Source: DAORHV01 sp964513925
GTDB lineage: Bacteria > Patescibacteriota > Gracilibacteria > Peribacterales > Peribacteraceae
Assembly (NCBI GenBank): GCA_964513925.1
Contig: CAZENR010000004.1
Span: forward strand, 38,268-102,267
Direction of reading: 5' to 3'
DNA: 64,000 nucleotides
Part shown: positions 1-8,076 of the stretch, piece by piece
Position numbering within the stretch: the first letter of the stretch is position 1
Layout: each line of letters begins with the position of its first letter
Notes under the pieces: generated by a model
What the model saw: only the letters and a program-made list of their open reading frames with translations
Database searches by the model: none
What the model was told of the DNA's origin: nothing
Position numbers and translations under genes: made by a program

Positions 1-231
1 GACGAGCGCTTTGCGCTGCATACAACCACGGAGCGCTTTGCAGTGAAGGACAGATTGTCGTTGTCGCTCAACGTCGTATCGGCAGCGCAGTCGCACACGT
101 TCTTATTTACGGGACAAGCGAAATTCGATGTCTGGAACGACATGCTGCAAAGCCCCGAAGACGAACGACGTTGGCCCGCCAAACGGGTGATAGACAGTAG
201 CCCAGACGTGACGGTGGTGTTTGGTATCTAG
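1..231 (+). CDS. 6-phosphogluconolactonase-like protein, C-terminal fragment
   Basis: The frame is open from base 1, so the gene begins outside the window; 76 residues remain. The fragment reads DRLSLSLNVVSAAQSH, then TFLFTGQAKFDV, then WPAKRVI. This resembles the C-terminal third of the 6-phosphogluconolactonase/glucosamine-6-phosphate isomerase family (R-[IL]-T-L-x-x-N ... V-F-L-x-x-G-x-x-K ... P-A). If correct, it would hydrolyse 6-phosphogluconolactone in the cytosolic pentose phosphate pathway. The catalytic part is not visible, so the substrate is uncertain. It converges on the LysM-M23 gene, with a 7-bp stem (235-241/251-257) between them that has no T tract. Confidence 0.6.
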   Translation, partial: DERFALHTTTERFAVKDRLSLSLNVVSAAQSHTFLFTGQAKFDVWNDMLQSPEDERRWPAKRVIDSSPDVTVVFGI

Positions 232-264
232 TAGCCTTGGAATAAAGGAGTCCAAGGCATCGCC

Positions 265-1281
265 TTATTTCAAATACAGCAGCGGATTTTTCTTGTTTCC
301 ATTCACGCGTACCTCGAAGTGAAGGTGAATACCGGTGGGTCCGTGCACGCGTCCGGTATTGCCCATGAACGAGATGTTCTGGCCACGGGTGACAATATCT
401 CCTTTTTGCACGTACAGCTCTTTATTGTGTGCGTACAAGGTCACCAGGCCGTTACCGTGATCGACTTCGATCACGTTTCCGTAGCCGCCGTTCCAGCCGT
501 AATCTGCACGGATGACCGTGCCTGCTTCGGCGGCAAAAATAGGCCCGCCACCCTTCTGCTGCAGGTCTATGCCGAAGTGGCCGGCGTTGAAGTACTGCGT
601 GTAGTAACAGTCGCATGGGTTTTGCAGCACGCCGAATGTCGGGGCAATAGTGTAACTTACCTTCGGCGTTGACGGTGTTTGCGGCTGCTTGGTTCCGGGT
701 GTCGTGGGGGTAGTGGTCTTTATAGCGACAACGGGCTTCTTTACCTCCACGATCGGTTTGCCGCCGGGGATAATAAGCTGCTGTCCCGCCAGCAGATACC
801 CTCCGCGCAACTTGTTCTGGGTAGTGATTTTCGATGCATCTACCGCGTACAATTCGGCAATAGACGACAGGTTCTGTCCGCGTTTTACGGTATGCAGAAC
901 GCCATCAACCGGCAACAGGAGTAACTTCTGTCCCGGCTGCACGGTGGCGCTATCTGCCAAGTTATTCGCCCAGCGCACGGTATTCGCCTGAATACCTGCA
1001 TTGCGCGCAATGGATCCAATACTTTCATTCGGCTCCACGGTGTGAATAACTCCTTCACTGAAAGCGCTGCGGGTTCCCTGCTCGGTGAGCGATGAGGTTT
1101 TCATGAGGAAGCCTTCTTCTACGAATGCTAACTGCCCTTCGTCTTGGTCGCCTAAATCTTGCGGGGCACTCTGTATTTCCGGTGAGTAGGCCGGCAGGAA
1201 GAGAGACACGACAAACACTCCGACACACATCAGTCGGATGCGTAGTGAAAGCCAGTGCTGGGCGGGGGTGCGTTGCCGCAT
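265..1281 (-). CDS. LysM-M23 peptidoglycan endopeptidase
   Basis: Predicted exported murein hydrolase of 338 aa. A basic N-terminus and a hydrophobic stretch (about residues 14-33) form a signal or anchor. Two LysM peptidoglycan-binding repeats follow (about 77-125 and 127-175), then a Thr/Pro-rich linker and a C-terminal M23 metallopeptidase domain (about 228-338). Its zinc ligands are visible in HFGID (H235, D239) and HLHFEV (H319, H321). M23 enzymes cut peptide cross-bridges, though some act only as activators. A longer start at 1317 exists. I chose 1281 because it gives a typical MRQR signal start and lies 4 nt after the upstream dac gene instead of overlapping it by 32 nt. It is the last gene of an FtsQ-like / DacA-like / M23 envelope operon. 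Confidence 0.88.
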   Translation of the reverse strand: MRQRTPAQHWLSLRIRLMCVGVFVVSLFLPAYSPEIQSAPQDLGDQDEGQLAFVEEGFLMKTSSLTEQGTRSAFSEGVIHTVEPNESIGSIARNAGIQANTVRWANNLADSATVQPGQKLLLLPVDGVLHTVKRGQNLSSIAELYAVDASKITTQNKLRGGYLLAGQQLIIPGGKPIVEVKKPVVAIKTTTPTTPGTKQPQTPSTPKVSYTIAPTFGVLQNPCDCYYTQYFNAGHFGIDLQQKGGGPIFAAEAGTVIRADYGWNGGYGNVIEVDHGNGLVTLYAHNKELYVQKGDIVTRGQNISFMGNTGRVHGPTGIHLHFEVRVNGNKKNPLLYLK

Positions 1282-1285
1282 GAAA

Positions 1286-2149
1286 CTACGTTGCTTGCTC
1301 AACTGCCTGGAGCACATTGAGAGCGTCAGTATACCTGTCCGAAGACTTTAGGAGTACGAGCAGATACGATCGCTCCTTGACGACGAATGCCACGATCAGG
1401 CATTCGCCTGCAGACCCTGTAGTCCCCGTTTTTACGCCGAAGACACTTTCGTTGTAGTGCAGCATTTCGTTCGTGTTCTTCAGCGGGAATTCCGTGCCGG
1501 CGGCACTCACGATGGTGGCAGTACGCATGCCAACCGTTGCACGAAAAGCGGGTTGCCGCATGGCAGCGACCGTCAGCCACGCCAAATCGCGAGGTGTGGA
1601 GTATTGCTGCTGATTATCTAGACCGGCGGGGTTGGCAAACTGGGTGGCGCGCATGCCAAGAGCATCGGCTCGGCGGTTCATTTCTTTGACGAATGCTGGC
1701 ACGCTGCGGCTGTGGTGCAGAGCCAAGGCGTATGCCACGTCATTGGCCGATGGAAGTAGCAGCGCCTTCAGCATGGCGCTTAATTTCAGCTGCTCGCCAG
1801 GCTTGGCCTTAAGCGTGCTGCCGTTTACATCTTCGGCAATGGGCGGAACTGTAACAACTTCGTCCAACTTATGATGCTCCAAGAGGATCAGTGCGGTCAT
1901 GATTTTCGTTAAGCTCGCCATGGGCCTGGGGACATCCGGATCTATCGAGAAGAGCTCTTCTCCGCTGTCCAAATCGATGAGCATGGCCCCCGAGGCGCTG
2001 AGCGCCGGTACTTGCAGGCGTTCGCCGATGTGTGAGGGTGCCGCAACGGATACCACCTCTATGCTCGGCAAAGAGGACAGGCGAGTGGTCGTGTCCGTTG
2101 TCGGCGGAATCATGCCGAGGAGCAGCAGCGATGCAATAGCGCGGTACAT
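1286..2149 (-). CDS. D-alanyl-D-alanine carboxypeptidase (peptidase S11)
   Basis: Low-molecular-weight penicillin-binding protein of 287 aa that trims the terminal D-Ala from peptidoglycan stem peptides outside the cytoplasmic membrane. All three penicillin-fold motifs are present in order: SxxK as S79-LT-K82, SxN as S134-A-N136, and K240-T-G. An N-terminal hydrophobic segment acts as signal. The protein stops soon after the catalytic domain and lacks the usual C-terminal beta domain and amphipathic anchor, so it is short for the DacA/DacF type. It lies between the FtsQ-like gene (31 nt upstream) and the M23 gene (4 nt downstream), all on the same strand. Confidence 0.92.
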   Translation of the reverse strand: MYRAIASLLLLGMIPPTTDTTTRLSSLPSIEVVSVAAPSHIGERLQVPALSASGAMLIDLDSGEELFSIDPDVPRPMASLTKIMTALILLEHHKLDEVVTVPPIAEDVNGSTLKAKPGEQLKLSAMLKALLLPSANDVAYALALHHSRSVPAFVKEMNRRADALGMRATQFANPAGLDNQQQYSTPRDLAWLTVAAMRQPAFRATVGMRTATIVSAAGTEFPLKNTNEMLHYNESVFGVKTGTTGSAGECLIVAFVVKERSYLLVLLKSSDRYTDALNVLQAVEQAT

Positions 2150-2180
2150 GCGTGTGGTAGGCGGGTTGGAAAGAGGGCGC

Positions 2181-3098
2181 TCACTTGTAAATAACGCGGT
2201 CGGAGATGCGTAGGTCGATGTAGTCCTTTACCTGCTCCAACGGCACAGTTTTCAGGAAGTCCCGGAAGCGTTGGAATTGTAGTGCCAGCGGACTGGCAAT
2301 ATCAAACCAGAGCGAGACTTTATTCGCTTTAATATGGAACTCCTGCGCCCGGATATACATCGTTGTCTCCGAGACCGTGAAGCCGAAGTTCTGTGCCAGC
2401 ATGTCGCGCGCCTGGAAGACTGTTTGCAGGAATTCGGGTGAAACAAGGTATGTTCGGTCGGCAGGCTTTACACCCCAGTCGACAACGTGCAGTAGCGGCA
2501 ACTTGCCGGAGTCATTGAGCTTCATGGGCGAGAACACCGTGTATCCCTCGGCGGTGAGATAGGCGTAGCTTCCGGAACCTGCGGTTGCGCCGCTGCCGTA
2601 GATCGGCTGATCCAGTGATAGTTCTGCCACGACAGTGTCTAAGTATGCCGAAATTACTAATGTGGACGGATACTGCTTGGCAATTTCCACGCGCCGGATG
2701 TCCGGGTATTGCTGCTGTAGGAGGGACAATACTTGCGCCTTGGTCACAAGAGGCAGGCGCGTATGGAACAACGGCGAGAGCACTTGCTGCACCTCTTCAA
2801 CGTCCAGTCTTGCGTCCTGCCTGCGTACTTGAATTTGCTTTACGTCGAACAGCGGCGAGAACAGCACAATGCCAATGCCAACAGCAAGGCACAACCCCGC
2901 AGCAATTCCTGCCCATACCTTGAACTCCGAACCTACTGCCGCAGCCACCTTCGTCCACTTTCGGGTACCATGTGCCAACGTGCGCATGCGCCTCCGGGTA
3001 ACGGTTGCGCCGTAGTATTTCTTCGCCATCGAACGCACCAGCGGACTTGCCGGGCGGTTTAGGTGCTTCGGCAAGCGGCTCGGTTTCTTGAGCGGCAT
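2181..3098 (-). CDS. FtsQ/DivIB-like POTRA membrane protein
   Basis: A protein of 305 aa with a Lys/Arg-rich cytoplasmic N-terminus, one transmembrane helix (about 58-80), then a POTRA-like domain beginning SPLFDVKQIQV and a C-terminal beta domain. This is the architecture of the divisome protein FtsQ/DivIB, which sits in the inner membrane and links FtsB/FtsL to septal cell-wall synthesis. The operon with a carboxypeptidase and an M23 peptidase fits that role. The open frame extends further upstream, but I placed the start at MPLKKPSR: a TACACT -10 box lies 7 nt before this ATG, giving a leaderless or nearly leaderless mRNA. Confidence 0.75.
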   Translation of the reverse strand: MPLKKPSRLPKHLNRPASPLVRSMAKKYYGATVTRRRMRTLAHGTRKWTKVAAAVGSEFKVWAGIAAGLCLAVGIGIVLFSPLFDVKQIQVRRQDARLDVEEVQQVLSPLFHTRLPLVTKAQVLSLLQQQYPDIRRVEIAKQYPSTLVISAYLDTVVAELSLDQPIYGSGATAGSGSYAYLTAEGYTVFSPMKLNDSGKLPLLHVVDWGVKPADRTYLVSPEFLQTVFQARDMLAQNFGFTVSETTMYIRAQEFHIKANKVSLWFDIASPLALQFQRFRDFLKTVPLEQVKDYIDLRISDRVIYK

Positions 3099-3111
3099 GG
3101 GTGCCAGTGTA
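3099..3111 (-). promoter_or_regulatory. Leaderless promoter of the FtsQ-like operon
   Basis: On the minus strand a TACACT box (3106-3111) ends 7 nt before the ATG at 3098. There is no Shine-Dalgarno sequence. The divergent glycosyltransferase promoter lies 87 nt away. Confidence 0.55.
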
Positions 3112-3197
3112 GCAGGAGCGCGCACGGCGTGGGGTTGCGTAGAACGCGGCGCAGGTGTGAATGAGACAAACGCCTTCAAACCGGCTCGTTTCGCCAC

Positions 3198-3209
3198 TAC
3201 CATGCACGC
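3198..3209 (+). promoter_or_regulatory. Leaderless promoter of the glycosyltransferase gene
   Basis: TACCAT (3198-3203), then exactly 6 nt, then ATG at 3210. A sigma70-type start about 7 nt after the -10 box would fall on the start codon. Confidence 0.55.
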
Positions 3210-4319
3210 ATGCGTCTTGCCATAGTCGCGGATTGGCTCCCAACCTTCGGCGGTGCCGAACATGTGATTGCCGCAATGCATCGCATGTGGCCGGATGCTC
3301 CGATGTATACATCTGTGTATAACGCACAACGACTGCAGGCGATCAGCGGAGCCGATGTGCGCACCGTAGGGAAGTTGCAATGGCTGTATCGTCTGCTGGG
3401 CAGGCACCAGCTGCTGCTGCCGTTGTTACCAAGGGCCATGGAAGATATCGATCTTCGCGGGTACGACGTTGTGCTCAGTTCTTCGCATGCGGTCGGCAAA
3501 GGCATTGTCCCTCCGCCTTCCGCGGTGCACGTGTGTTATTGCCATACGCCCATGCGTTATGCATGGGAAATGGAGGCCGAGTATTTGCAGGATTTTCGCT
3601 TGCGCGGTTGGATGAAGAAAAAAGCCAAACAGCAGCTAAAACGCCTGCGACGCTGGGACTTGTCCACAGCGAGGCGTGTCGATGTGTTTTTAGCCAACTC
3701 ATCGGAAACCCAGGCCAGAATACAGCGCATCTACGGTCGCGATAGCACAATCATTTCTCCACCGGTCGACGATGTATTCTTTCATACTCCGCTTGGCTCA
3801 AAAACGCCGGAGTATTTTTTGGCGGTGGGGCGGTTGGTTCCATACAAGCGTTTCGATCTTCTCATTGAGCTAGCCAATGCACATTCGCTGCCGCTGTGGA
3901 TAGGCGGCACCGGACAAGATGAGACGCGGCTGCGTGCGTTGGCGGGTCCGACCGTGCGATTTTTAGGATTCGTACCCGATGCGGATTTGCCGCAGTTGTA
4001 TGCCGGAGCCAAAGCAGTGTTCTTCCCGCAAGTGGAAGATGCGGGGATTGTCCCGCTGGAAGCCCAGGCAAGCGGCACTCCGCTGATCGCGTATGCAAAG
4101 GGGGGCGTGTTGGATGTTGTGCGTGATGGAGTTACGGGAGTACTGGCAGATGCGCAAACCGTACCTTCATTTGCGGATGCGGTGCAGCGGTTGAGTGCGC
4201 ACACATGGGATCGTAGTGCCATTCGCGAGCATGCACGGCGCTTTTCCGAGGAGCACTTTCGCACATTGCTCACCAATGCTGTGCGCCGTGCACAAGAAAC
4301 ATTTCGCATGGGGAAGTAG
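3210..4319 (+). CDS. Family GT4-type glycosyltransferase
   Basis: A GT-B fold glycosyltransferase of 369 aa, probably transferring a sugar from a nucleotide donor to an envelope polysaccharide or lipid carrier. Visible family features are the N-terminal FGGAEHV glycine motif, the start of the donor half at AVGRLVPYKRFDLL, GGTGQDETRL, and the E-x7-E type motif EDAGIVPLE followed by ASGTPLIAY. It resembles mannosyltransferases of O-antigen/capsule clusters, but donor and acceptor cannot be read from the sequence. No other polysaccharide genes flank it. The start is fixed by the -10 box 6 nt upstream. Confidence 0.85.
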   Translation: MRLAIVADWLPTFGGAEHVIAAMHRMWPDAPMYTSVYNAQRLQAISGADVRTVGKLQWLYRLLGRHQLLLPLLPRAMEDIDLRGYDVVLSSSHAVGKGIVPPPSAVHVCYCHTPMRYAWEMEAEYLQDFRLRGWMKKKAKQQLKRLRRWDLSTARRVDVFLANSSETQARIQRIYGRDSTIISPPVDDVFFHTPLGSKTPEYFLAVGRLVPYKRFDLLIELANAHSLPLWIGGTGQDETRLRALAGPTVRFLGFVPDADLPQLYAGAKAVFFPQVEDAGIVPLEAQASGTPLIAYAKGGVLDVVRDGVTGVLADAQTVPSFADAVQRLSAHTWDRSAIREHARRFSEEHFRTLLTNAVRRAQETFRMGK

Positions 4320-4356
4320 CACATTGACTTTGCGTCACTCTTGAGACGCAATGCCT

Positions 4357-4390
4357 TTGGCGCCTACTCTGTTCGCTCTACACTACACCC
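4357..4390 (+). promoter_or_regulatory. Leaderless promoter of nnrD
   Basis: TTGGCG (4357-4362), a 16-nt spacer, TACACT (4379-4384), 6 nt, then ATG at 4391. Both promoter boxes are recognisable. Confidence 0.6.
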
Positions 4391-5179
4391 ATGCAGCGGT
4401 TGGCCGATTCGCACAAAGGCGACAACGGCAAGGTAGCCGTCATCGGCGGTTCGGTGCATCAGCACGGAGCGCCCCTGTTCTCCGCCCTGGCGGCAGAAGC
4501 TGCTGGTGCAGACTTGGTGTATGTCATGGTGCCGCTGGTACATGTGGAAGCGGCAAAGAAAGCGTCGCTGAATTTTCAGGTCTACGGTTTTGGGTCTGCG
4601 TCTGCCCCGGATGAGTTCACACCCAAGGATCACGAAACACTCATCGAGCTGCTGGCCACCATGGACTGTGCAGTAATCGGGCCGGGGTTGACGCGCACGC
4701 CCGCCATGCTCGGCGCCCTGAAAACAATTTTCGAATCCGCGCCTTGCCCCCTGGTTGCCGATGCAACCGCATTGCAGCCTTTCACGCTCAAAAAACTCAG
4801 CCATCGCCAAGCAGTGATTACTCCGCATTTGGGAGAACTGGAGCGCATGGGACTGGAACCTGCAGACGTCAACGATATGGCGCAGCAGGCCGGCACAACG
4901 CTGCTGGTAAAGGGGGTGGTAGATCGCATTGTGTCGTCAACCGGCATGGAGCGCGAGGTGTCCGGCGGCAACGCAGGGCTTACCGTTGGCGGCACGGGTG
5001 ATGCGCTCGCCGGATTGACAGCGGCGCTTGTGGCTCAAGGCCTATCGCAATTCGATGCGGCGGTTACGGCCAGCACAGTCATCAAGCGCGCCGGCACAAC
5101 ACTGTTTCCCGACTACGGGTATGCATACGGTACGCGCAGGGTTATCGATTGCATTCCTACCCTGTTGCGTTCGCTGTAA
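4391..5179 (+). CDS. nnrD: ADP/ATP-dependent NAD(P)H-hydrate dehydratase
   Basis: A ribokinase-fold repair enzyme of 262 aa that dehydrates damaged NADHX/NADPHX back to NAD(P)H using ADP or ATP, in the cytosol. Family motifs: KGDNGKVAVIGGS at the N-terminus, VIGPGLTR, VADATAL, VITPHLGELERM, LLVKG, and the catalytic/nucleotide motif GNAGLTVGGTGDALAG. The epimerase (NnrE/YjeF N-terminal) domain found fused in many bacteria is absent, so this is the stand-alone form. It is followed after 17 nt by pgeF on the same strand, which has its own -10 element inside the gap. Confidence 0.92.
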   Translation: MQRLADSHKGDNGKVAVIGGSVHQHGAPLFSALAAEAAGADLVYVMVPLVHVEAAKKASLNFQVYGFGSASAPDEFTPKDHETLIELLATMDCAVIGPGLTRTPAMLGALKTIFESAPCPLVADATALQPFTLKKLSHRQAVITPHLGELERMGLEPADVNDMAQQAGTTLLVKGVVDRIVSSTGMEREVSGGNAGLTVGGTGDALAGLTAALVAQGLSQFDAAVTASTVIKRAGTTLFPDYGYAYGTRRVIDCIPTLLRSL

Positions 5180-5184
5180 GCGGG

Positions 5185-5196
5185 TATGCTGGCGGC
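5185..5196 (+). promoter_or_regulatory. Leaderless promoter setting a GTG start for pgeF
   Basis: TATGCT (5185-5190) is followed by 6 nt and GTG at 5197. This site decides between the GTG and an upstream in-frame start that would overlap nnrD. Confidence 0.5.
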
Positions 5197-5868
5197 GTGA
5201 TTCATCATCCGTTCGAACATCTGCGGCAATTCCGCGAGGCGCTGGATCTCCAATTCCTCACGAAGGAAGACGGCGTTTCCAGCGATGCAGACATCAAGCG
5301 TGTAACGGGCGTTTCGCAGCTGGCAAGTCTTCACCAGAAGCACGGGAAGCAGGTGGCAGTAGTCCGCGCGCCCACATCAAGAATCGAGCCTGCCGATGCC
5401 ATAATCACGGATGTTGCGGGCTTGTCGCTCCTCATTCGTTTTGCCGACTGCCAGAACTTTGTGCTATTTGCCCCAAAACAACGAGTGGTCGCCCTGGTTC
5501 ATGCCGGATGGCGCGGCGTGGTTGCGGGTGTCATTCCGGAAACATGCTCGGTATTGCAGCGCGAGTGGGACATTGCCCCCGGTGATGTGTGGGTGGGTGC
5601 CGGCCCGTCGCTGTGCATGCCGTGCTCCGACTTCACCGATCCGTTCACCGAGGTGCCATCACTGGCGCGGTACACCTCCGGTCGCACCGTGAATTTGCTT
5701 GCTGCGGCCCACGATCAACTCATAGCATGCGGCGTGCCTGCCCAGCGCATAGAGCGCATGCCGCAGTGCACCCGCTGCATGCCGGAAACATACTGGACGT
5801 ATCGCGGCGGTCATCGTGAACAGGTCAAAAACGGATATACCAACTGCTTTGTGGCTACCCTGCGCTAA
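5197..5868 (+). CDS. pgeF: Laccase-domain protein PgeF (YfiH/YlmD family)
   Basis: A protein of 223 aa of the Cu-oxidase-like DUF152 family (YfiH, YlmD, LACC1), whose members act on purine nucleosides or edit peptidoglycan precursors. Conserved features: RFADCQN, the HAGWRGV signature with a likely metal-binding histidine, and the C-terminal Cys pair CTRCMPETYWTYR. The length matches the family (about 220-250 aa). I use the GTG start with a -10 box 6 nt upstream; it gives VIHHPFEHL, near the usual family N-terminus. The 3' end overlaps the convergent YkgJ-like gene by 4 nt. The exact substrate is unknown. Confidence 0.88.
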   Translation: MIHHPFEHLRQFREALDLQFLTKEDGVSSDADIKRVTGVSQLASLHQKHGKQVAVVRAPTSRIEPADAIITDVAGLSLLIRFADCQNFVLFAPKQRVVALVHAGWRGVVAGVIPETCSVLQREWDIAPGDVWVGAGPSLCMPCSDFTDPFTEVPSLARYTSGRTVNLLAAAHDQLIACGVPAQRIERMPQCTRCMPETYWTYRGGHREQVKNGYTNCFVATLR

Positions 5869-6707
5869 GCCCAAATCATCGCTTGTTCATCGGGCTCGAA
5901 ATACGTTTCAACGAATGCCACTTGCACGGGGTGCTCTCGAGAGAAGTCTGCAAAGCGCAGTCCCCGGATAATCTCCTTGATCATGCTTGCATCGTGCTGT
6001 CGTGCGTACTGCAGGAGCTGAGGTAGTCCCAATCGCCGGAACAGCCCGTGATCCAGGTGCGATAAATCCTGCACGTAGCGTATGGCAATGCGCACCACGT
6101 CTCCTGCTGTTTCGATCATGGCGTCGCGCGACGGCGCCGGCCCGTCGAATGCGCGCCCAGGCTTGCGCTTCAGCAGTGCAAACACGTTGTTGGCGGCCAA
6201 AAATGCCGCCTGCTCAATGGATGCGACGCTCGGGGGCGAAGTAAGGTGCATGAACACCGCCTCCAACATTCGTCTGTATGCTCCGCCGCGGTTGCCGGTC
6301 CACTCATTGCAGACCCCGGGTTTGTGGGGCGACGCATAGATGGCACACACCAGTCCGCCTTCTTTGTCTTGGCCGAGGTGCGGGCAGAATTCGCCGGCGA
6401 TTTTTTTCATAGTCAGCGGCTGCCCGTTGTTCCCCATGGCTATGTCGCCAAGCTGTGCGCCCGGAGCCGGCATGGCATCGATTTCGTGCGCCCAGCAGCA
6501 AGCGCCACACTTGCAACAAGCGCCGGCAGACTCGCATGCGCGCAGCGCATCATCGTCAAACGTGTGCTCTGTAGCGTTGTTGTGTACCGGCAGGGAAATG
6601 CGTTGCATGCCCATAAGGCGAAGCAGCCTGCCCACTGTCATCTGCACTGTCAATTTTTCGGCTAAATGTTTGGTTGGGGATTGATGCCAAGAGTACAATT
6701 CGTGCAT
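5865..6707 (-). CDS. YkgJ-type Cys-cluster protein
   Basis: A protein of 280 aa of uncertain function. The central part holds a dense Cys cluster (CESAGACCKCGACC, then FCPHL, VCAIY and GVCNEW) with the order and spacing of the YkgJ/CxxCxxCC family, thought to bind zinc or an iron-sulfur cluster. The N-terminal 55 and C-terminal 120 residues are predicted helical and match nothing I recognise. The gene lies downstream of a hairpin-rich intergenic region on the same strand as ssb and converges on pgeF. The ATG at 6707 is the first available; no Shine-Dalgarno or well-placed -10 box confirms it. Confidence 0.65.
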   Translation of the reverse strand: MHELYSWHQSPTKHLAEKLTVQMTVGRLLRLMGMQRISLPVHNNATEHTFDDDALRACESAGACCKCGACCWAHEIDAMPAPGAQLGDIAMGNNGQPLTMKKIAGEFCPHLGQDKEGGLVCAIYASPHKPGVCNEWTGNRGGAYRRMLEAVFMHLTSPPSVASIEQAAFLAANNVFALLKRKPGRAFDGPAPSRDAMIETAGDVVRIAIRYVQDLSHLDHGLFRRLGLPQLLQYARQHDASMIKEIIRGLRFADFSREHPVQVAFVETYFEPDEQAMIWA

Positions 6708-6728
6708 CTCGACGACCCGTTAGCCCGC

Positions 6729-6972
6729 GCATACTTTTTCTCTGACTTATCTTACGGGAGATCTAATCACTTCACGCCGTGGCGTGGAGATGCGGTCACC
6801 CACCTGGCATTCCAGGGATAGAGTCACGCGGAGCGACGGTCGTTTGGATGCATTCGCGAAAGGGGCTACGCCCCTCTCGCGGACTCTCCTCAGATATTGT
6901 GCGGCTCCAGCGCGGGAAACCCGCGCTTCGCCGGTTTTTTCAAAGGCCGATTGGTCGATCGGCCTTTGAAAA
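6729..6972. other. Hairpin-rich non-coding region, possible structured RNA
   Basis: There is no credible ORF between ssb and the YkgJ-like gene (6708-6998). Five inverted repeats fall within 200 nt: 6773-6778/6781-6786; 6803-6807/6812-6816; a long stem 6855-6881 (11 bp, one mismatch, tac loop); 6909-6916/6920-6927 (8 bp, AAA loop); and 6937-6951/6958-6972 (15 bp perfect, 6-nt loop). The regular spacing suggests a folded transcript, but I recognise no known RNA family and cannot assign a strand. Confidence 0.4.
6937..6972. repeat. 15-bp perfect inverted repeat after ssb
   Basis: The arms at 6937-6951 and 6958-6972 are perfectly complementary with a 6-nt loop and begin and end in TTTT/AAAA. 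It lies 26 nt beyond the ssb stop codon. The T run is inside the stem, not after it, so it is not a textbook terminator on either strand, though it may still end or stabilise the ssb mRNA. Confidence 0.6.
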
Positions 6973-6998
6973 CTAGAAATGCCGACGGTGCGTTAGCA

Positions 6999-7394
6999 CT
7001 ATGCCGCGGCCTCTTCAGCTGGAATTTCTTCTTCCTTCAGGCGAGGCGCTTCTGCATCTGTCTTGGGTCCAAGCAGTGTCAGTTCCTCAATCACGATATC
7101 GGTGCGATACTGCTTTTTGCCTTCGCCTTCTGGCTCCCAACTGCGCGTGTGCAGGTGGCCTTCTACGTAGAGAGGCTTGCCCTTGCGTACGTAGTCGGCG
7201 CAAAAGCGCGCCAGGCCGCCCCAGGCGACTAAGTTGTGATACTCGGCAACGCTTTGACGTTGGCCGTTGGCGTCCTTCCAGGTCCGGTTTGTAGCCAGGC
7301 CGAAGGTGCAGACGTCTCTGCCGCTTGGCAGGGTTTTGTGCTCGGCATCGCGCGTTACATTCCCGAGCAGAATGGTCCTGTTGACCGTTTTCAT
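6999..7394 (-). CDS. ssb: Single-stranded DNA-binding protein
   Basis: A 131-aa SSB that coats single-stranded DNA during replication and repair. It has an OB fold over about residues 1-105 (VNRTILLGNVTRD, then FGLATNR, then YHNLVAWGGLARF and YVRKGKPLYVEG). The C-terminus is acidic but ends EEIPAEEAAA instead of the DDDIPF-type tip that recruits partner proteins in most bacteria. The start is set at MKTVNRT by family alignment; the frame extends 10 codons further. No replication or ribosomal genes (rpsF, rpsR) flank it, unlike in many bacteria. Confidence 0.95.
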   Translation of the reverse strand: MKTVNRTILLGNVTRDAEHKTLPSGRDVCTFGLATNRTWKDANGQRQSVAEYHNLVAWGGLARFCADYVRKGKPLYVEGHLHTRSWEPEGEGKKQYRTDIVIEELTLLGPKTDAEAPRLKEEEIPAEEAAA

Positions 7395-7537
7395 AGAGAA
7401 AATGGGGAAAGAAATACAGGCCAACCACCGTACAATTCACGGGCTACCAGGCGATACGGTCTCTGCAGTCTTGCCGAACAACGAACCATGTTTTTTGTCT
7501 TACGGAAGGGCTCCGCCCGGTTCTGTCCTCTGCCGGA

Positions 7538-8050
7538 TCAGCGCGAGCTTTTCCTCTCGTGCGCCAGGCGAAGCAAAATGAACGCACTCGGCATGTGCAC
7601 TTTGGGCGAGCGAAGCACGCGATCAATCGCCTCCTCCAGCGTGCACGCATGCACCTCGATCATTTCATCTTCGTCTTGGGGCAAGGGATCGTGCGTGAGG
7701 TCATACCCGGCGAAGAAGTGGTTGGTGACCGCAAAGTTCTCCGAGTGCTGCACGCTGCACATATGCTCCATGCGTTCAGCGCGGTAGCCTGTCTCTTCAC
7801 GCAGCTCGCGCTGCGCCGCCACCAACGGGTCATGTTCTTTATCTATGTGGCCGCTGGGCAGCATCCATACATGCGTCGCGTAGAACGGTCGGTACTCGCG
7901 CAGCAGCAAGATGTTTCCGTCGTTGGTATGCCCCACCACGTGAGCACGGTCTACGTTGTGCACGCGCAGAACCGTCTTCTTCCGCCCGTCTGGCAGCGTT
8001 GCGGACTCCTCGGTGATTCGCCATCCGCGGGAATTGAATAGCTCGTGCAT
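7538..8050 (-). CDS. Nudix hydrolase, ADP-ribose pyrophosphatase-like
   Basis: A 170-aa Nudix protein that would hydrolyse a nucleoside diphosphate linked to another moiety; the family context (NUDT5/NudF-like layout) suggests ADP-ribose. The Nudix box is complete: G-x5-E-x7-REL-x-EE-x-G, from GHIDKEHD to RELREETGY. ATG 8050 is chosen over a longer frame because the minus-strand box TACCGT sits exactly 6 nt upstream. The gene is divergent from the dGTPase-like gene; the two start codons are only 26 nt apart. Confidence 0.88.
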   Translation of the reverse strand: MHELFNSRGWRITEESATLPDGRKKTVLRVHNVDRAHVVGHTNDGNILLLREYRPFYATHVWMLPSGHIDKEHDPLVAAQRELREETGYRAERMEHMCSVQHSENFAVTNHFFAGYDLTHDPLPQDEDEMIEVHACTLEEAIDRVLRSPKVHMPSAFILLRLAHERKSSR

Positions 8051-8066
8051 GCATCTACGGTACCAT
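8051..8066. promoter_or_regulatory. Overlapping divergent -10 elements (Nudix / dGTPase)
   Basis: Minus-strand TACCGT (8057-8062) lies 6 nt before the Nudix ATG. Plus-strand TACCAT (8061-8066) lies 10 nt before ATG 8077. The two boxes share bases 8061-8062, so polymerase cannot occupy both at once. Confidence 0.5.
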
Positions 8067-8076
8067 GGTGGAGCAC

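Noticed and set aside
6729..6998. RNase P RNA on the minus strand (GAGGAGAGTCCGCGAG resembles the conserved GAGGAAAGTCC)
   Set aside because: The matching 3' element (ACAGAA...CCGGCTTA) and other conserved regions are missing, and this stretch pairs locally in another hairpin.
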